In this document: positions 48,049-59,874 of the stretch, one piece after another
Layout: each line of letters starts with the position of its first letter
Numbering within the stretch: position 1 is the first letter of the stretch
NCBI RefSeq assembly: GCF_012933505.1
Contig: NZ_JABBNB010000032.1
Coordinates: 1-64,000 of the forward strand
Length of the DNA stretch: 64,000 nucleotides
Origin: Gordonia asplenii
GTDB lineage: Bacteria > Actinomycetota > Actinomycetes > Mycobacteriales > Mycobacteriaceae
Direction: 5' to 3'
Position numbers and translations under genes: made by a program
Notes under the pieces: model-generated
Seen by the model: only the letters and a program-made list of their open reading frames with translations
What the model was told of the DNA's origin: nothing
Databases searched by the model: none

Positions 48049-49221
48049 CTACTGCGCAGCCAACTGATCGGCGATGGTCCCGCATGCACGCAGGGTGTCG
48101 ATCAGTTTGGTGGAGTCCTGAGCCGTCGGCCAGCTCGACAACTTCGCGACCACGGTCCGCGCCGCCGGATGCACGTAGATCAACTGTCCGTGAATGCCGA
48201 GACACAGCAGGATCTTCGCCTCGCCGCGTCGGACGAACCAGAACTGGTTGCGATACCAGCCGCCGGGCAGCACCGGCTCGTTCGACGTCCGGGCGAACGC
48301 GTCGCGGACGTCGTCGCCGGGATTGAACGACTCGTCGATCCACCGCGTCGGCACCACCTGGCGGCCGTCGATGGCGCCGTCGTTGCACAGCATCGTGCCG
48401 AAGCGGGCCAGATCGCGCAGCGTCGCGCAGATCCCGCCGTCGTGCATCGCCACACCGTGGGCGTCGACGGTCACGAACGCGTCGTCGGAGGCGCCCATCG
48501 GCTTCCAGACGAGGTCGGAGATCAACTGCTGGGTCGACGTCCCGGTGGCCCGCTCGATGATCCAGCCGAGCATGTCGGTGTCGATCGAGCGGTACACGAA
48601 GTCGCCGTCGTGCGGTCCGCTGCTGCCCAGCGTCGTGATGTAGCTGTACAGGCCGTCGGGGTCGTCGTCGAGCAGCGGCGCCCAACCGGCGGACCGTTCG
48701 ACGACGCGCACCTCGGCGTCGGGGTTGGTGTACTCCTCGCTGAACGCGACGCCGGTGCGCATGTCGAGGACGTTGCGGACCGTTGCGCCCGCGTAGCCGC
48801 CCGAGGCGACCTCGGGGACGTAGTCGACGACCGGGCGGTCGATGTCGAGGACACCCTGCTCGCGCAGCACACCGGCGGTGGCGCCGAGGATCGACTTCGA
48901 CACCGACATCACGAGATGGTGCACCAGCGGCGACAGTTCGCCGGGGTACTCCTCGTGTACGACGGCACCGTCGTGCACGACCATCAGGCCGTCGGTGTAC
49001 ACGCCGGCGAACACGTCGGCGATCGACGCGGGGCCGCTCAAGGTCTCCACGGTGGCGGACAGGTCGAGTGGTGTCGACGATGCGGGCAGCGGCGGACCAC
49101 CTGCTCCGATGATCGGTGTGGTCGGCATCAGTTCGTCGATGTGCTGGAACGACCAGCGCACGTTTTCGGCATCCTGCCAGTTCGACAGGTCGACGTCGGT
49201 CCGTGCGACGGGACTGGACAC
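48049..49221 (-). CDS. NylB-like serine hydrolase (class C beta-lactamase fold), first of a pair
   Basis: A protein of 390 residues. The SxxK motif is MSVSKSILG near residue 105; YRSIDTDMLGWIIERATG and the surrounding DMRTGVAFSEEYTNP segment match 6-aminohexanoate-dimer hydrolases (NylB) and related amidases or esterases. No signal peptide is visible. GTG 49221 follows GAGGAG by seven bases. It is divergent, over 100 bp, from a paralogue, and both are next to an ATP-grasp gene. The real substrate is unknown; nylon oligomers are only what the named family member cleaves. Confidence 0.87.
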   Translation of the reverse strand: MSSPVARTDVDLSNWQDAENVRWSFQHIDELMPTTPIIGAGGPPLPASSTPLDLSATVETLSGPASIADVFAGVYTDGLMVVHDGAVVHEEYPGELSPLVHHLVMSVSKSILGATAGVLREQGVLDIDRPVVDYVPEVASGGYAGATVRNVLDMRTGVAFSEEYTNPDAEVRVVERSAGWAPLLDDDPDGLYSYITTLGSSGPHDGDFVYRSIDTDMLGWIIERATGTSTQQLISDLVWKPMGASDDAFVTVDAHGVAMHDGGICATLRDLARFGTMLCNDGAIDGRQVVPTRWIDESFNPGDDVRDAFARTSNEPVLPGGWYRNQFWFVRRGEAKILLCLGIHGQLIYVHPAARTVVAKLSSWPTAQDSTKLIDTLRACGTIADQLAAQ

Positions 49222-49321
49222 GTGTTTGCTCCTCAGTGATTCTTCTCGGTTGGTTTCTTCGCGGTTTGGTCGGTCGGGCGTGCCCGCGGTGCGAGCACGT
49301 GTTCTACGATCGTCTGTCGTG

Positions 49322-50590
49322 ATGAGTTCCGGTGACGCATTCGGTGTGAATGCAGCGAATTGGCAGACGCCGCCTCATCATCGGTGGGCGTTCTGGCATC
49401 TCGAGCATTTCCTTCCGACCCGCACCATCGCCCGCGCGACGGCGCCTCGTGTGCTGCGCGACGGCGACCGCTCGCCCGAGCTGCTGGCGACGGTGATCAC
49501 CGACTCCGACGGCCTGCCGCGGACGGTCGGCGAGGTCTTGCACAACACCACCGACACCGACGGTTACGTCATCGTCCACGACGACACCGTGATCGCCGAA
49601 TGGTATCGCGAGCCCGGCGCGCGCGAGGGCAAGCATGCGCTGATGTCGGTCACGAAGTCGTTCGTCGGGGTGGTCGCCGGAATTCTCGTCGGGCGCGGGC
49701 TGCTCGACATGGGCCGGCCGGTCACCGACTACGTTCCCGAACTCGCGGCGAGCGGTTACGCGGGGGTCCGCGTGCGCGACGTCGCCGACATGCGCAGCGG
49801 AGTGTCGTTCCGCGAGGACTACCACGACCCGACGTCGGACATCGCCGTGATGGCCGACTGGCTGGGCTGGCAGACGCCGGCCGGAGCGATCGCGCCGGGC
49901 GGGTTGTACGGCTTCCTGCGCAACGTCGGGCCGGGTACCGGCCCCGGGGGTCAGTTCGTCTACCGGTCGGCCGATACGGACGTCTTGGGCTGGGTGTGCG
50001 AGCGCGCGGCGGGCGTGCCGATGGACGTGCTGATCGGCGACCTCGTGTGGCGCCCGATGGGTGCGGCCTCGGACGCGGTGATGCTGTGCGACGTTCACGG
50101 GGTGCCGCTGCACGACGGCGGGCTGGCGGTCACCGCGCGCGACCTCGCACGCTTCGGGCTGCTCCTCGCGGACGGCGGGATGCGGCGAGATCTGCTCGCG
50201 CACAGCATGACTGACGACGAAGTGCACGTGATCCCTCCTGATTTCATGCGTGCGACCTGGACGGTCGACGCGGATGTGCGTGATGCGTTCGCCACGACTC
50301 GGACCGAGGAGGCGATGCCGGGCGGGTGGTACCGCAACCAGTTCTGGCTGCGGCCCGACGCGCGCGGCGCCGACATCATCCTCGGTCTGGGCATATTCGG
50401 GCAGATGTTGTTCGTCGATCGGACGACGGGCTGTGTCGCAGTGAAATTCTCCAGCTGGCAGACGGCTCAGAGTCCGCGCCAGCTGGAGTCGGCATTTCGT
50501 GCGTTCGGCGCGATCAGCGCCGCGGTGGGTCCCGCTATTTCACCGCGTCGACGTTTATCACCGCCGGGGCCGTCGGTACCGCTTCTGTGA
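49322..50590 (+). CDS. NylB-like serine hydrolase, second of a pair
   Basis: A protein of 422 residues, paralogous to the gene at 48049. It shares MSVTKSFVG (SxxK), DMRSGVSFREDYHDP, VYRSADTDVLGWVCERAAG and PGGWYRNQFW in the same order. ATG 49322 is chosen; GTG 49319 is adjacent and also possible. The open frame extends far upstream but that part lies antisense to the other hydrolase. The 3' end overlaps the convergent ATP-grasp gene by 56 bp, giving a Pro/Arg-rich tail of about 20 residues. Confidence 0.86.
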   Translation: MSSGDAFGVNAANWQTPPHHRWAFWHLEHFLPTRTIARATAPRVLRDGDRSPELLATVITDSDGLPRTVGEVLHNTTDTDGYVIVHDDTVIAEWYREPGAREGKHALMSVTKSFVGVVAGILVGRGLLDMGRPVTDYVPELAASGYAGVRVRDVADMRSGVSFREDYHDPTSDIAVMADWLGWQTPAGAIAPGGLYGFLRNVGPGTGPGGQFVYRSADTDVLGWVCERAAGVPMDVLIGDLVWRPMGAASDAVMLCDVHGVPLHDGGLAVTARDLARFGLLLADGGMRRDLLAHSMTDDEVHVIPPDFMRATWTVDADVRDAFATTRTEEAMPGGWYRNQFWLRPDARGADIILGLGIFGQMLFVDRTTGCVAVKFSSWQTAQSPRQLESAFRAFGAISAAVGPAISPRRRLSPPGPSVPLL

Positions 50591-52058
50591 CGTAGTTACG
50601 GCGGATGCCGTCGATGTAGCGACGGCACCGGGGGGTCAGGTCGCCTGCGGACTGCATGCGCCCCTTGGTGACGAGGATGCCGAGGTCGGCGCCCTTGAAC
50701 AGGTAGTCGCCCTGACCGTAGACGCGCAGGAAGAAGGCTTCGTCCTCACCCGCGAGGTCGTGCCAGTCCTGGCTGATCCGCTGGAAGCGGAACTGCCCGT
50801 CGTCGTCGAGTCGCCAGGTACCCGTGCGCGGGGCGGCCAGAATACGTTCGATGGCGTCGTTGGGTTCCTTCATGATCAACTGCGACCACGCGTCGACCGC
50901 CGCGAGATCCCGCCAGCGGGTGTTGATCTCCTCGACGCTGATCGTGTAGTCGACGTCCATGTACTCCAGGAGGTGGAACAGGAACAGCGGAACGTCGGCG
51001 TAGGCGCCCGCGGTGACGTTCGTCATCGACGACGCGCCCGAGATACGCGGGTTCAATTCGCCGAGGTACACCTCGTCGGTGTCGGTGTCGATCAGGACGT
51101 CGATCTCCAGGAAGCCCAGGTAGCCCTCCTGCGCCAGACGGTCACCCATCTTGCGGACGCTCTCGACGGCAGACTCGCGGTGGGCGTCGGACAGCGCCTC
51201 GGGGAACAGGTCGTTGCCGCACCAGCCACCCTTGTACGGGGTCAGTTCCTTGTAGCCGGTGAGATCGGTCATGAACGGTCCGACGATGGTGCCGTGCCGG
51301 GTGATGCACGCCTCGACGGCGAGCGCCTTGTTGTTGATCCGCTTCATCACCTTGAGCTCTTGGCCGATGATGTCCTCGGCGTTGGAGTCCCAGTCGGCCT
51401 CGGCCTTGATGAAGAACGTGGTCTTGCCGGAGTCGCCGTAGGGCGTCTGCACGACGAGGTCGGTGCCGAGGTGGTTGGCCTCGGCGAGTTCCATGAGCTC
51501 GGCGAAGGTGTCGGCGGTGCCCAGGACGTTGGGCACCGAGTGCGCACCGGCCTCGTTGCCGAGTTGGGTGGTGACGATCTTCGAGTCGAGACGGTTGCGC
51601 AGTTCATGGGACGGCAGGATCAGGTCGTAGCCGCGCTCACGGCAGATCTCCTCGGTCTCCTCGTCGAAGAACACCATCGCGACCTTCGGGCGCCCGCCGC
51701 GGCGTCGAAGATACTGCTGCACCTCCGGGTCGCGAAGCAGGTAGTTGTTGATCTCCTCGGACGACTCGAACTCCACCGGCGGCTTGTTGACCGGCGAGAA
51801 GACTCGCGGGTGCTGCCCGTCCCAGGAGTCGTAGTAGGCGATGTAGTGGAAGTTGCGGACCCACCGGTCGAGACCGAGGAGGTTGAACGACGTCGGGCCG
51901 ACGAAGTAGATCGGATCCTCGTTGGTGCGGAAGAAGGTCCGGATCTCCGCGATGCCGTTGAGATGGCGGCGATTGCCCGTGTTGCCGGCGATGGGTGAGG
52001 CCGGCGTCATCTCAGTCGACGACGCGTCCGTGGCAGGTGCGGTGGTGTTCTCGGTCAT
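50535..52058 (-). CDS. ATP-grasp enzyme (biotin-carboxylase-like), amide or acyl ligase
   Basis: A protein of 507 residues. The ATP-grasp core has the glycine-rich loop VVQTPYGDSGKTTFFIK (about residue 235), the adenine region VEACITRHGTIVGPF and the metal-binding end YLGELNPRISGASS (about 390). Homologues are often labelled biotin carboxylase, but no biotinyl or carboxyltransferase domain is encoded nearby, so a role as an amide, peptide or thioester ligase is more likely. ATG 52058 follows AAGGGA; the frame is open to 52304 but that part is not family-like. It converges on, and overlaps, the second NylB-like gene. Confidence 0.85.
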   Translation of the reverse strand: MTENTTAPATDASSTEMTPASPIAGNTGNRRHLNGIAEIRTFFRTNEDPIYFVGPTSFNLLGLDRWVRNFHYIAYYDSWDGQHPRVFSPVNKPPVEFESSEEINNYLLRDPEVQQYLRRRGGRPKVAMVFFDEETEEICRERGYDLILPSHELRNRLDSKIVTTQLGNEAGAHSVPNVLGTADTFAELMELAEANHLGTDLVVQTPYGDSGKTTFFIKAEADWDSNAEDIIGQELKVMKRINNKALAVEACITRHGTIVGPFMTDLTGYKELTPYKGGWCGNDLFPEALSDAHRESAVESVRKMGDRLAQEGYLGFLEIDVLIDTDTDEVYLGELNPRISGASSMTNVTAGAYADVPLFLFHLLEYMDVDYTISVEEINTRWRDLAAVDAWSQLIMKEPNDAIERILAAPRTGTWRLDDDGQFRFQRISQDWHDLAGEDEAFFLRVYGQGDYLFKGADLGILVTKGRMQSAGDLTPRCRRYIDGIRRNYVTEAVPTAPAVINVDAVK

Positions 52059-52520
52059 CGTTGTCCCTTCGGTTCGAATGGTGCGCCGTATCAGCACAAC
52101 CAGCGCTGCAACCGTCACCGTGACTGCGACGACTACGCGCACTGCTCTGTGATCCACGTAATGAAGATATGTAGTCGCTCTGCGGGCTGAACATCGACGA
52201 AATGTCGAAGGTTGGTGTCGGTATTTGCCAGTTCGTCGTGGTGCACGGGACGGGGCCGGCAGGCCGGTGCGGTTCAGTGTGGTTGTTCTTATTAAGTGGG
52301 ACAACAGGTTTCGCGTCTGCGTCGGGGTGCGGAGGCAGGGTTCGGTGCGGGTTTACATTCCGTCGGCGGATTTGTGCGTTCGGGTGGGGCAGCGGGAGCG
52401 AGGTGTCGTTGTCCCGGGGGCGTCGACGTCGCACTGCGGTGGTCGTCTCGCGCTGCGGTAACTGATTTGGGATTACGGTGGCGGGAAGGTGTTAGCGCAG
52501 TGTTGAGTCGGGAAGCGAAG
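52059..52520. other. Gene-free stretch upstream of the ATP-grasp gene
   Basis: About 460 bases without a supportable gene. It should contain the promoter of the ATP-grasp gene. Short open frames exist on both strands, but they have Arg/Gly/Cys-rich translations and no ribosome-binding sites. I see no RNA gene. Confidence 0.5.
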
Positions 52521-52830
52521 CCCACCCCTCTGCCGGTTGAGCCGGGCCGGGGCGTTAGCGAGGACCACCCCTCTGCCGGTTGAGCCGGGCCGAAGCGTTA
52601 GCGAAGGCCCGTGTCGAAACCACGTAAGCCGACGACGCCATCGCACCAAACACGCAGCGGCAGTTGGTAACTCATCTCACCATGGTTTCAACTCGGCCGC
52701 GGCTAGCGCTTACTTTGACTCGCTGCGCTCGCTCAGCACGCCGCGTCGGGCCGGGCTCAACTAGCGGATGGGGCCTGCCCGCGATGGACCAGGTTCAACT
52801 CCGGCTCAGCCAGGCTCAATCAGCGGGGGG
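52521..52830. repeat. Interspersed repeat cluster
   Basis: Two direct units of about 43 bp (CTCTGCCGGTTGAGCCGGGC, then a CGTTAGCGAGGACC-like end) start at about 52528 and 52571. The second continues into CGTGTCGAAACC. After about 60 bases, GGTTTCAACTCGG begins the opposite arm, with CTCAACTAGCGGATGGGGCC at about 52756 and CTCAATCAGCGG at about 52815. This cluster separates the ATP-grasp block from the NAD genes. Confidence 0.8.
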
Positions 52831-52973
52831 CGCCGCGACTCGGCTGTCTCCTGGCCGAAATCAACGAGTTCGACGTTCGCAACTCGCGACTCCTCCGCCT
52901 CCTGTCATCGGAAGCACGGCGTCGACCATGAATTCCGTTGTGCGCAAGTCGCTTTCGGGCCAAGGTGCGACTC

Positions 52974-53654
52974 TCACAACGGCGGCCGCAGGGTTGCGAA
53001 CTCGTCGGTCACCCGCAGCTCGGCGTCGACGAACCGGTAGAGCGCGGGCGGTCGCCCGCCACCGCGGCCGTTGCGGCGGACTGTTCCGGTGGCCGCGATG
53101 ACCCCGCGCCGCGACAGGATGCGCAGCAGGTTGGTGGTGTCGACCGGGTAGCCGAGGGCGGCGCCGTAGATCTCCGACAGCTCCGACATCGGGAACTCGG
53201 CGGGCGCCAGCGCGAAGGCGATGTTCGTGTAGGAGAGCTTCGCCGCGAGTCGATGCCGCGCGGCGTCGACGATCTTCGCGTGGTCGAATGCCAATGGCGG
53301 CAATGAGTTCACGTCGTGCCAGGCGGCGGCGCTCGGCGTGGCCGGCGGGGCATCGCTGGGAACCAAGCCGAGGTAGGTCGATGCGATGGTGCGCGATCCG
53401 GCGACGCGGTGCGGGTCGGAGAACACGGCGAGTTGCTCCAGGTGTCGCACCGAGCGTTCGTCGGTCTGGGCGATGAGGAGGTGGCGAACGGTATCGGAGA
53501 GCTTCTCGTCGGCGTCGATTCCGCCGCCGGGCAGCGACCAGGCGTCGTCGATTCGGCGCAGTAGGACCCGCAGGGTGGAGGTGTCGGCGCACTCGTCGGT
53601 GGGGCCGATCTGGAACACCGCGCTGAGCACTTCGACGACTGTGGGAACCGGCAT
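52974..53654 (-). CDS. nrtR: NrtR-like NAD biosynthesis repressor (degenerate NUDIX plus winged helix)
   Basis: A protein of 226 residues: an N-terminal NUDIX domain (about 1-135) and a C-terminal winged helix (about 140-226, SELSEIYGAALGYPVDTTNL). The NUDIX box is broken: GGGIDADEKLSDTVRHLLIA lacks the RE-x-x-EE catalytic residues, as expected for a sensor that binds a NAD-related nucleotide rather than cleaving it. It is divergent from nadA and matches Rv1593c in position. In M. smegmatis an NrtR represses the nad operon. Paired inverted repeats lie in the spacer. Confidence 0.85.
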   Translation of the reverse strand: MPVPTVVEVLSAVFQIGPTDECADTSTLRVLLRRIDDAWSLPGGGIDADEKLSDTVRHLLIAQTDERSVRHLEQLAVFSDPHRVAGSRTIASTYLGLVPSDAPPATPSAAAWHDVNSLPPLAFDHAKIVDAARHRLAAKLSYTNIAFALAPAEFPMSELSEIYGAALGYPVDTTNLLRILSRRGVIAATGTVRRNGRGGGRPPALYRFVDAELRVTDEFATLRPPL

Positions 53655-53726
53655 GGCGTCGAGTGTAGGGCGCCCGGTCAGGCGTGATCTGGAACACGGG
53701 GAATGGACAGGAATGTGTCCGGTGTT

Positions 53727-53760
53727 ACTATGACGATAGTTTTCGACCGACAGTCGAAAA
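53727..53760. promoter_or_regulatory. Candidate NrtR operators before nadA
   Basis: Two abutting inverted repeats: ACTAT-GACG-ATAGT (53727-53740) and TTTTCGAC-CGACA-GTCGAAAA (53740-53760). They lie 44 bp before ATG 53804 in the divergent spacer. The shared TCGA core of the second site resembles the repeat-family half GTCGAAA, but the context is different. The regulator is inferred from position. Confidence 0.7.
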
Positions 53761-53803
53761 TTGACGATCGCGCCAGCCCGCGCAGTCGACGAAGGAGAAC
53801 ACC

Positions 53804-54853
53804 ATGAGCATCACCACTGACGCGCCCACCGGCGTCGGCATCGACGATGTGACGATCATCGACGCCCCCGGCGGCTACACCGGCGTGGAACCCACGCAAG
53901 AGTGGGCCGACGAGGTGCGGCGCCTCGCCGAGAAGCGCAACGCGACCATTCTCGCGCACAATTACCAGCTTCCGGCCATCCAGGACATCGCCCACCACGT
54001 GGGGGATTCACTGGCCCTCTCGCGCATCGCGGCCGAGGTCGACTCCGACGAAATCGTCTTTTGCGGCGTGCATTTCATGGCCGAGACAGCGAAGATCCTC
54101 AGCCCCGGCAAGCGCGTGATGATCCCCGACGAGCGGGCCGGCTGCTCGCTCGCCGACTCGATCACCGCCGACGAACTGCGCGCATGGAAGGCGGAGTATC
54201 CCGACGCCGTGGTGGTCTCGTATGTCAACACCACCGCCGAGGTGAAGGGGCTGACCGACATCTGCTGCACGTCGTCGAACGCCGTCGACGTCGTCGCATC
54301 CATCGACCCCGACCGCGAGGTCCTGTTCCTGCCCGACCAGTTCCTCGGCGCGCACGTGAAGCGCCAGACGGGTCGCGACAACATTCACATCTGGGCGGGC
54401 GAATGCCATGTGCACGCCGGCATCAACGGTGACGAACTGGCCGACCAGGCGGCCTCGCACCCCGACGCCGACCTGTTCATCCACCCCGAATGTGGTTGCG
54501 CCACTTCGGCTCTGTACCTCGCAGGCGAGGGCGCGGTGCCCGCCGACAAGGTGAAGATCCTCTCCACCGGGGGCATGCTCGACGCCGCGCGGTCGACCGG
54601 TGCCAAGCAGGTGCTGGTGGCCACCGAGATCGGCATGCTGCACCAGCTGCGCAAGGCAGCGCCCGGCGTCGACTTCCAGGCCGTCAACGACCGCGCGTCG
54701 TGCCCGTACATGAAGATGATCACCCCCGCCGCGCTGCTGCGCTGCCTGCGCGAGGGCCGTGACGAGGTGGACGTCGCACCGGACGTCGCCGAGCGGGCGC
54801 GCGCCAGCGTGCAGCGGATGATCGAGATCGGGAATCCCGGTTCCGGTGAGTGA
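53804..54853 (+). CDS. nadA: Quinolinate synthase
   Basis: A [4Fe-4S] enzyme of 349 residues that condenses iminoaspartate with dihydroxyacetone phosphate to quinolinate. Motifs are [56 protein letters not shown] and [13 protein letters not shown], with the three cluster cysteines expected among CGVHF, ECGC and SCPYM. ATG 53804 follows AAGGAG. Its substrate needs aspartate oxidase (NadB) or an aspartate dehydrogenase; no such gene follows here. Confidence 0.95.
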   Translation: MSITTDAPTGVGIDDVTIIDAPGGYTGVEPTQEWADEVRRLAEKRNATILAHNYQLPAIQDIAHHVGDSLALSRIAAEVDSDEIVFCGVHFMAETAKILSPGKRVMIPDERAGCSLADSITADELRAWKAEYPDAVVVSYVNTTAEVKGLTDICCTSSNAVDVVASIDPDREVLFLPDQFLGAHVKRQTGRDNIHIWAGECHVHAGINGDELADQAASHPDADLFIHPECGCATSALYLAGEGAVPADKVKILSTGGMLDAARSTGAKQVLVATEIGMLHQLRKAAPGVDFQAVNDRASCPYMKMITPAALLRCLREGRDEVDVAPDVAERARASVQRMIEIGNPGSGE

Positions 54854-55919
54854 GCAACCGGGAACGTCGGCCTCTCTGCCGGTTGATCAGCGGCCAGCTT
54901 CTCCGCCGGTTGAGCAGGGGTCAGCTTCTCTGCCGGGTGAGCAGGGGTCAACTTCTCTGCCGGTTGAGCAGCAGCCAGCTTCTCTGCCGGTTGAGCAGGG
55001 GTCAGCTTCTCTGCCGGGTGAGCAGGGGTCAGCCTCTCCGCCGGTTGAGCGAGCGCAGCGAGTCGAAACCCCCGTCACCGACGAGACCCGTGCCCTGATC
55101 CGACTCGCCCTCGACGAGGATCTTCGCTACGGCCCCGACATCACGTCCATCGCGACGGTCCCCGACGACCTCGTCACGACGGCGGTCATCGCTTCTCGGC
55201 AGCACGGTGTGATCGCCGGGCTGCCAGTGGTGCTGGCCGTCTTCGACGAGGTGATCGGGCGCGACGGCTACACGGTGGTGTCGTCGGTCGACGACGGAAC
55301 GACCGTCGAGCCGGGCGACGTGGTACTCGAGGTCACCGCGACGCCCCGCTCATTGCTGACCGCTGAGCGCACTGCCCTCAACTTGCTGTGTCACCTGTCG
55401 GGGATCGCGACGGCGACGGCGGCGTGGGTCGCCGAGGTCGAGGGGACCGGGACAGCGATCCGCGACTCACGCAAGACGCTGCCGGGGCTGCGCCTGCTGC
55501 AGAAGTACGCGGTGCGCGCGGGTGGCGGCGTCAACCATCGGATGGGCCTCGGCGACGAGGCGTTGATCAAGGACAACCACGTCGCGGCGGCCGGGTCGGT
55601 GTCGGCGGCGCTGCGGGCGGTCCGCGCGGCGGCGCCCGGGCTGCCCGTCGAGGTCGAGGTCGATTCGTTGGAGCAGTTCGACGAGGTACTCGCCCTCGAC
55701 CCCGAGCTGGTGCTGCTCGACAACTTTCCGCTGTGGCAGACGCAGATCGCGGTCCAGCGTCGAAATGCGAAGTCGCCCGATACGAAATTGGAGTCGTCGG
55801 GCGGATTGACCCTCGACGTCGCGCGCGACTACGCCAAAACCGGCGTCGATTATCTCGCGGTCGGCGCGTTGACGCACTCGGTGACGGTGCTGGATCTGGG
55901 CCTCGACATCCCCGTCTAG
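54846..55919 (+). CDS. nadC: Quinolinate phosphoribosyltransferase with repeat-coded N-terminus
   Basis: A protein of 357 residues, about 70 longer than usual. The catalytic part, from about residue 76 ([20 protein letters not shown]), is intact: [57 protein letters not shown]. Residues 9-75 are seven copies of a nine-residue unit like ASLPVEQGS, encoded by a 27-bp tandem repeat of the interspersed family. GTG 54846 overlaps the nadA stop. Translation might instead begin at a GTG or TTG inside the repeat, since no strong ribosome-binding site is visible. nadB is absent from its usual place between nadA and nadC. Confidence 0.9.
   Translation: MSEQPGTSASLPVDQRPASPPVEQGSASLPGEQGSTSLPVEQQPASLPVEQGSASLPGEQGSASPPVERAQRVETPVTDETRALIRLALDEDLRYGPDITSIATVPDDLVTTAVIASRQHGVIAGLPVVLAVFDEVIGRDGYTVVSSVDDGTTVEPGDVVLEVTATPRSLLTAERTALNLLCHLSGIATATAAWVAEVEGTGTAIRDSRKTLPGLRLLQKYAVRAGGGVNHRMGLGDEALIKDNHVAAAGSVSAALRAVRAAAPGLPVEVEVDSLEQFDEVLALDPELVLLDNFPLWQTQIAVQRRNAKSPDTKLESSGGLTLDVARDYAKTGVDYLAVGALTHSVTVLDLGLDIPV
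54870..55070 (+). repeat. 27-bp tandem repeat inside nadC
   Basis: Units of the form GCTTCTCTGCCGGTTGAGCA plus seven bases start at 54870, 54897, 54924, 54951, 54978, 55005 and 55032. The last one runs into GAGCGAGCGCAGCGAGTCGAAACC, the typical end of the interspersed family. The period is a multiple of three, so the frame stays open. Confidence 0.95.
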
Positions 55920-55971
55920 TGGCGTGTCGTGCCTAATGGTATTGATATCTTGCGCGCACCGTGCTTCGCCG

Positions 55972-56115
55972 CATCCTGCTGGTTGAGCGAGGCGAAACCG
56001 AGTCGAAACCACTGTGACGCTGCGGGTTTCGTTGTTGCCCGGCCGGCGGGGGTTTCGACTCGCTTCGCTCGCTCAACCGGCAGAGGAACGCAACGTCGTA
56101 CAACTCTTTAAGTGC
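55972..56115 (-). repeat. 143-bp interspersed module, copy 2
   Basis: Reverse complement of 28181-28322, with small differences only. It begins CATCCTGCTGGTTGAGCGAGG and ends CAACTCTTTAAGTGC (the partner of GCGCTTAAAGAGTTG). It lies between nadC and the antitoxin-like gene. Each arm is followed by a CGAGTCGAAACC or GGGTTTCGACTCG half. Confidence 0.85.
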
Positions 56116-56205
56116 GACACACCACTAGTCCCAACCTGGTCCCCCTCAGCGGAGCGGACACGAGACACGGGGAGTATCCGTCGCGCTGAGGGGACCGGTT
56201 TGTGG

Positions 56206-56670
56206 CTAAGGATCGTCGATCGCACCGGCATTTCCGGACGGCAATTCTTTCGACGTGCCCACGACCGCAGCGATTGGGGACCGCGAGGTCGATGCGACCT
56301 CGACGTCGTCGGGTTGCGCGAGAGCAGCGTCCTGCGGAACCCAATCACGCCCGGTACCGGGTGCGACAGGGGAGCCTACGACAGCCGTACCTGTCGACGA
56401 ACAGGTCATTACACAACTGAGCTCACGATCGAGTTCCCGAGCCGCTTGCGCCTTCACGGTCGGCCAGTCGTCGCCGACATCCTCGGTGTTTGTGCTCATC
56501 GCCGGCAAGTCGTGGACGGCGGCATGTCGCTCGTCGACGTCGGACGGATACGCCGAGTCGATCGCGGACCGGATGACCGCGGCGACGCTGCGTCCCGATC
56601 GTTTCGCCTCGGCCGCTACTCGGTCGTACTGGCGTTGATCGAGGAGCAACTGAAGCCTGCGCTCAAGCAC
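56206..56670 (-). CDS. Orphan ribbon-helix-helix antitoxin-like protein
   Basis: A protein of about 154 residues from GTG 56670 (TTG 56703 is an alternative). The first 45 residues, [20 protein letters not shown] then [18 protein letters not shown], have the pattern of VapB-type antitoxins of the ribbon-helix-helix fold. The next 40 residues end near [14 protein letters not shown], where such antitoxins normally stop. The last 65 residues look like read-through, and no PIN-domain toxin follows; the 143-bp repeat module begins 90 bp after the stop. It may be a remnant of a toxin-antitoxin pair. It is divergent from hisD. Confidence 0.5.
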   Translation of the reverse strand: MLERRLQLLLDQRQYDRVAAEAKRSGRSVAAVIRSAIDSAYPSDVDERHAAVHDLPAMSTNTEDVGDDWPTVKAQAARELDRELSCVMTCSSTGTAVVGSPVAPGTGRDWVPQDAALAQPDDVEVASTSRSPIAAVVGTSKELPSGNAGAIDDP

Positions 56671-56753
56671 CGCGTCGGCCGATTCGAATTGCGTTCGACG
56701 CAACGCATATCCTTGGAGGGTCTGTGTTCACTCACCCAACCTCAGGAGATGCG

Positions 56754-59873
<3,120 letters not shown>

Positions 59874-59874
<1 letters not shown>

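Noticed and set aside
50535-52058. Calling the ATP-grasp gene a true biotin carboxylase because the biotin operon is near
   Set aside because: The bio operon is 9 kb away. There is no biotin carboxyl carrier or carboxyltransferase gene nearby, and the motifs visible are general ATP-grasp ones.
52202-52465. An 87-codon plus-strand frame upstream of the ATP-grasp gene
   Set aside because: It has a Gly/Arg/Cys-rich translation, no ribosome-binding site, and overlapping frames of similar length in other registers.
54870-55070. Possible CRISPR array
   Set aside because: Units are contiguous 27-bp repeats with no unique spacers, in frame within nadC, and no cas genes are visible.
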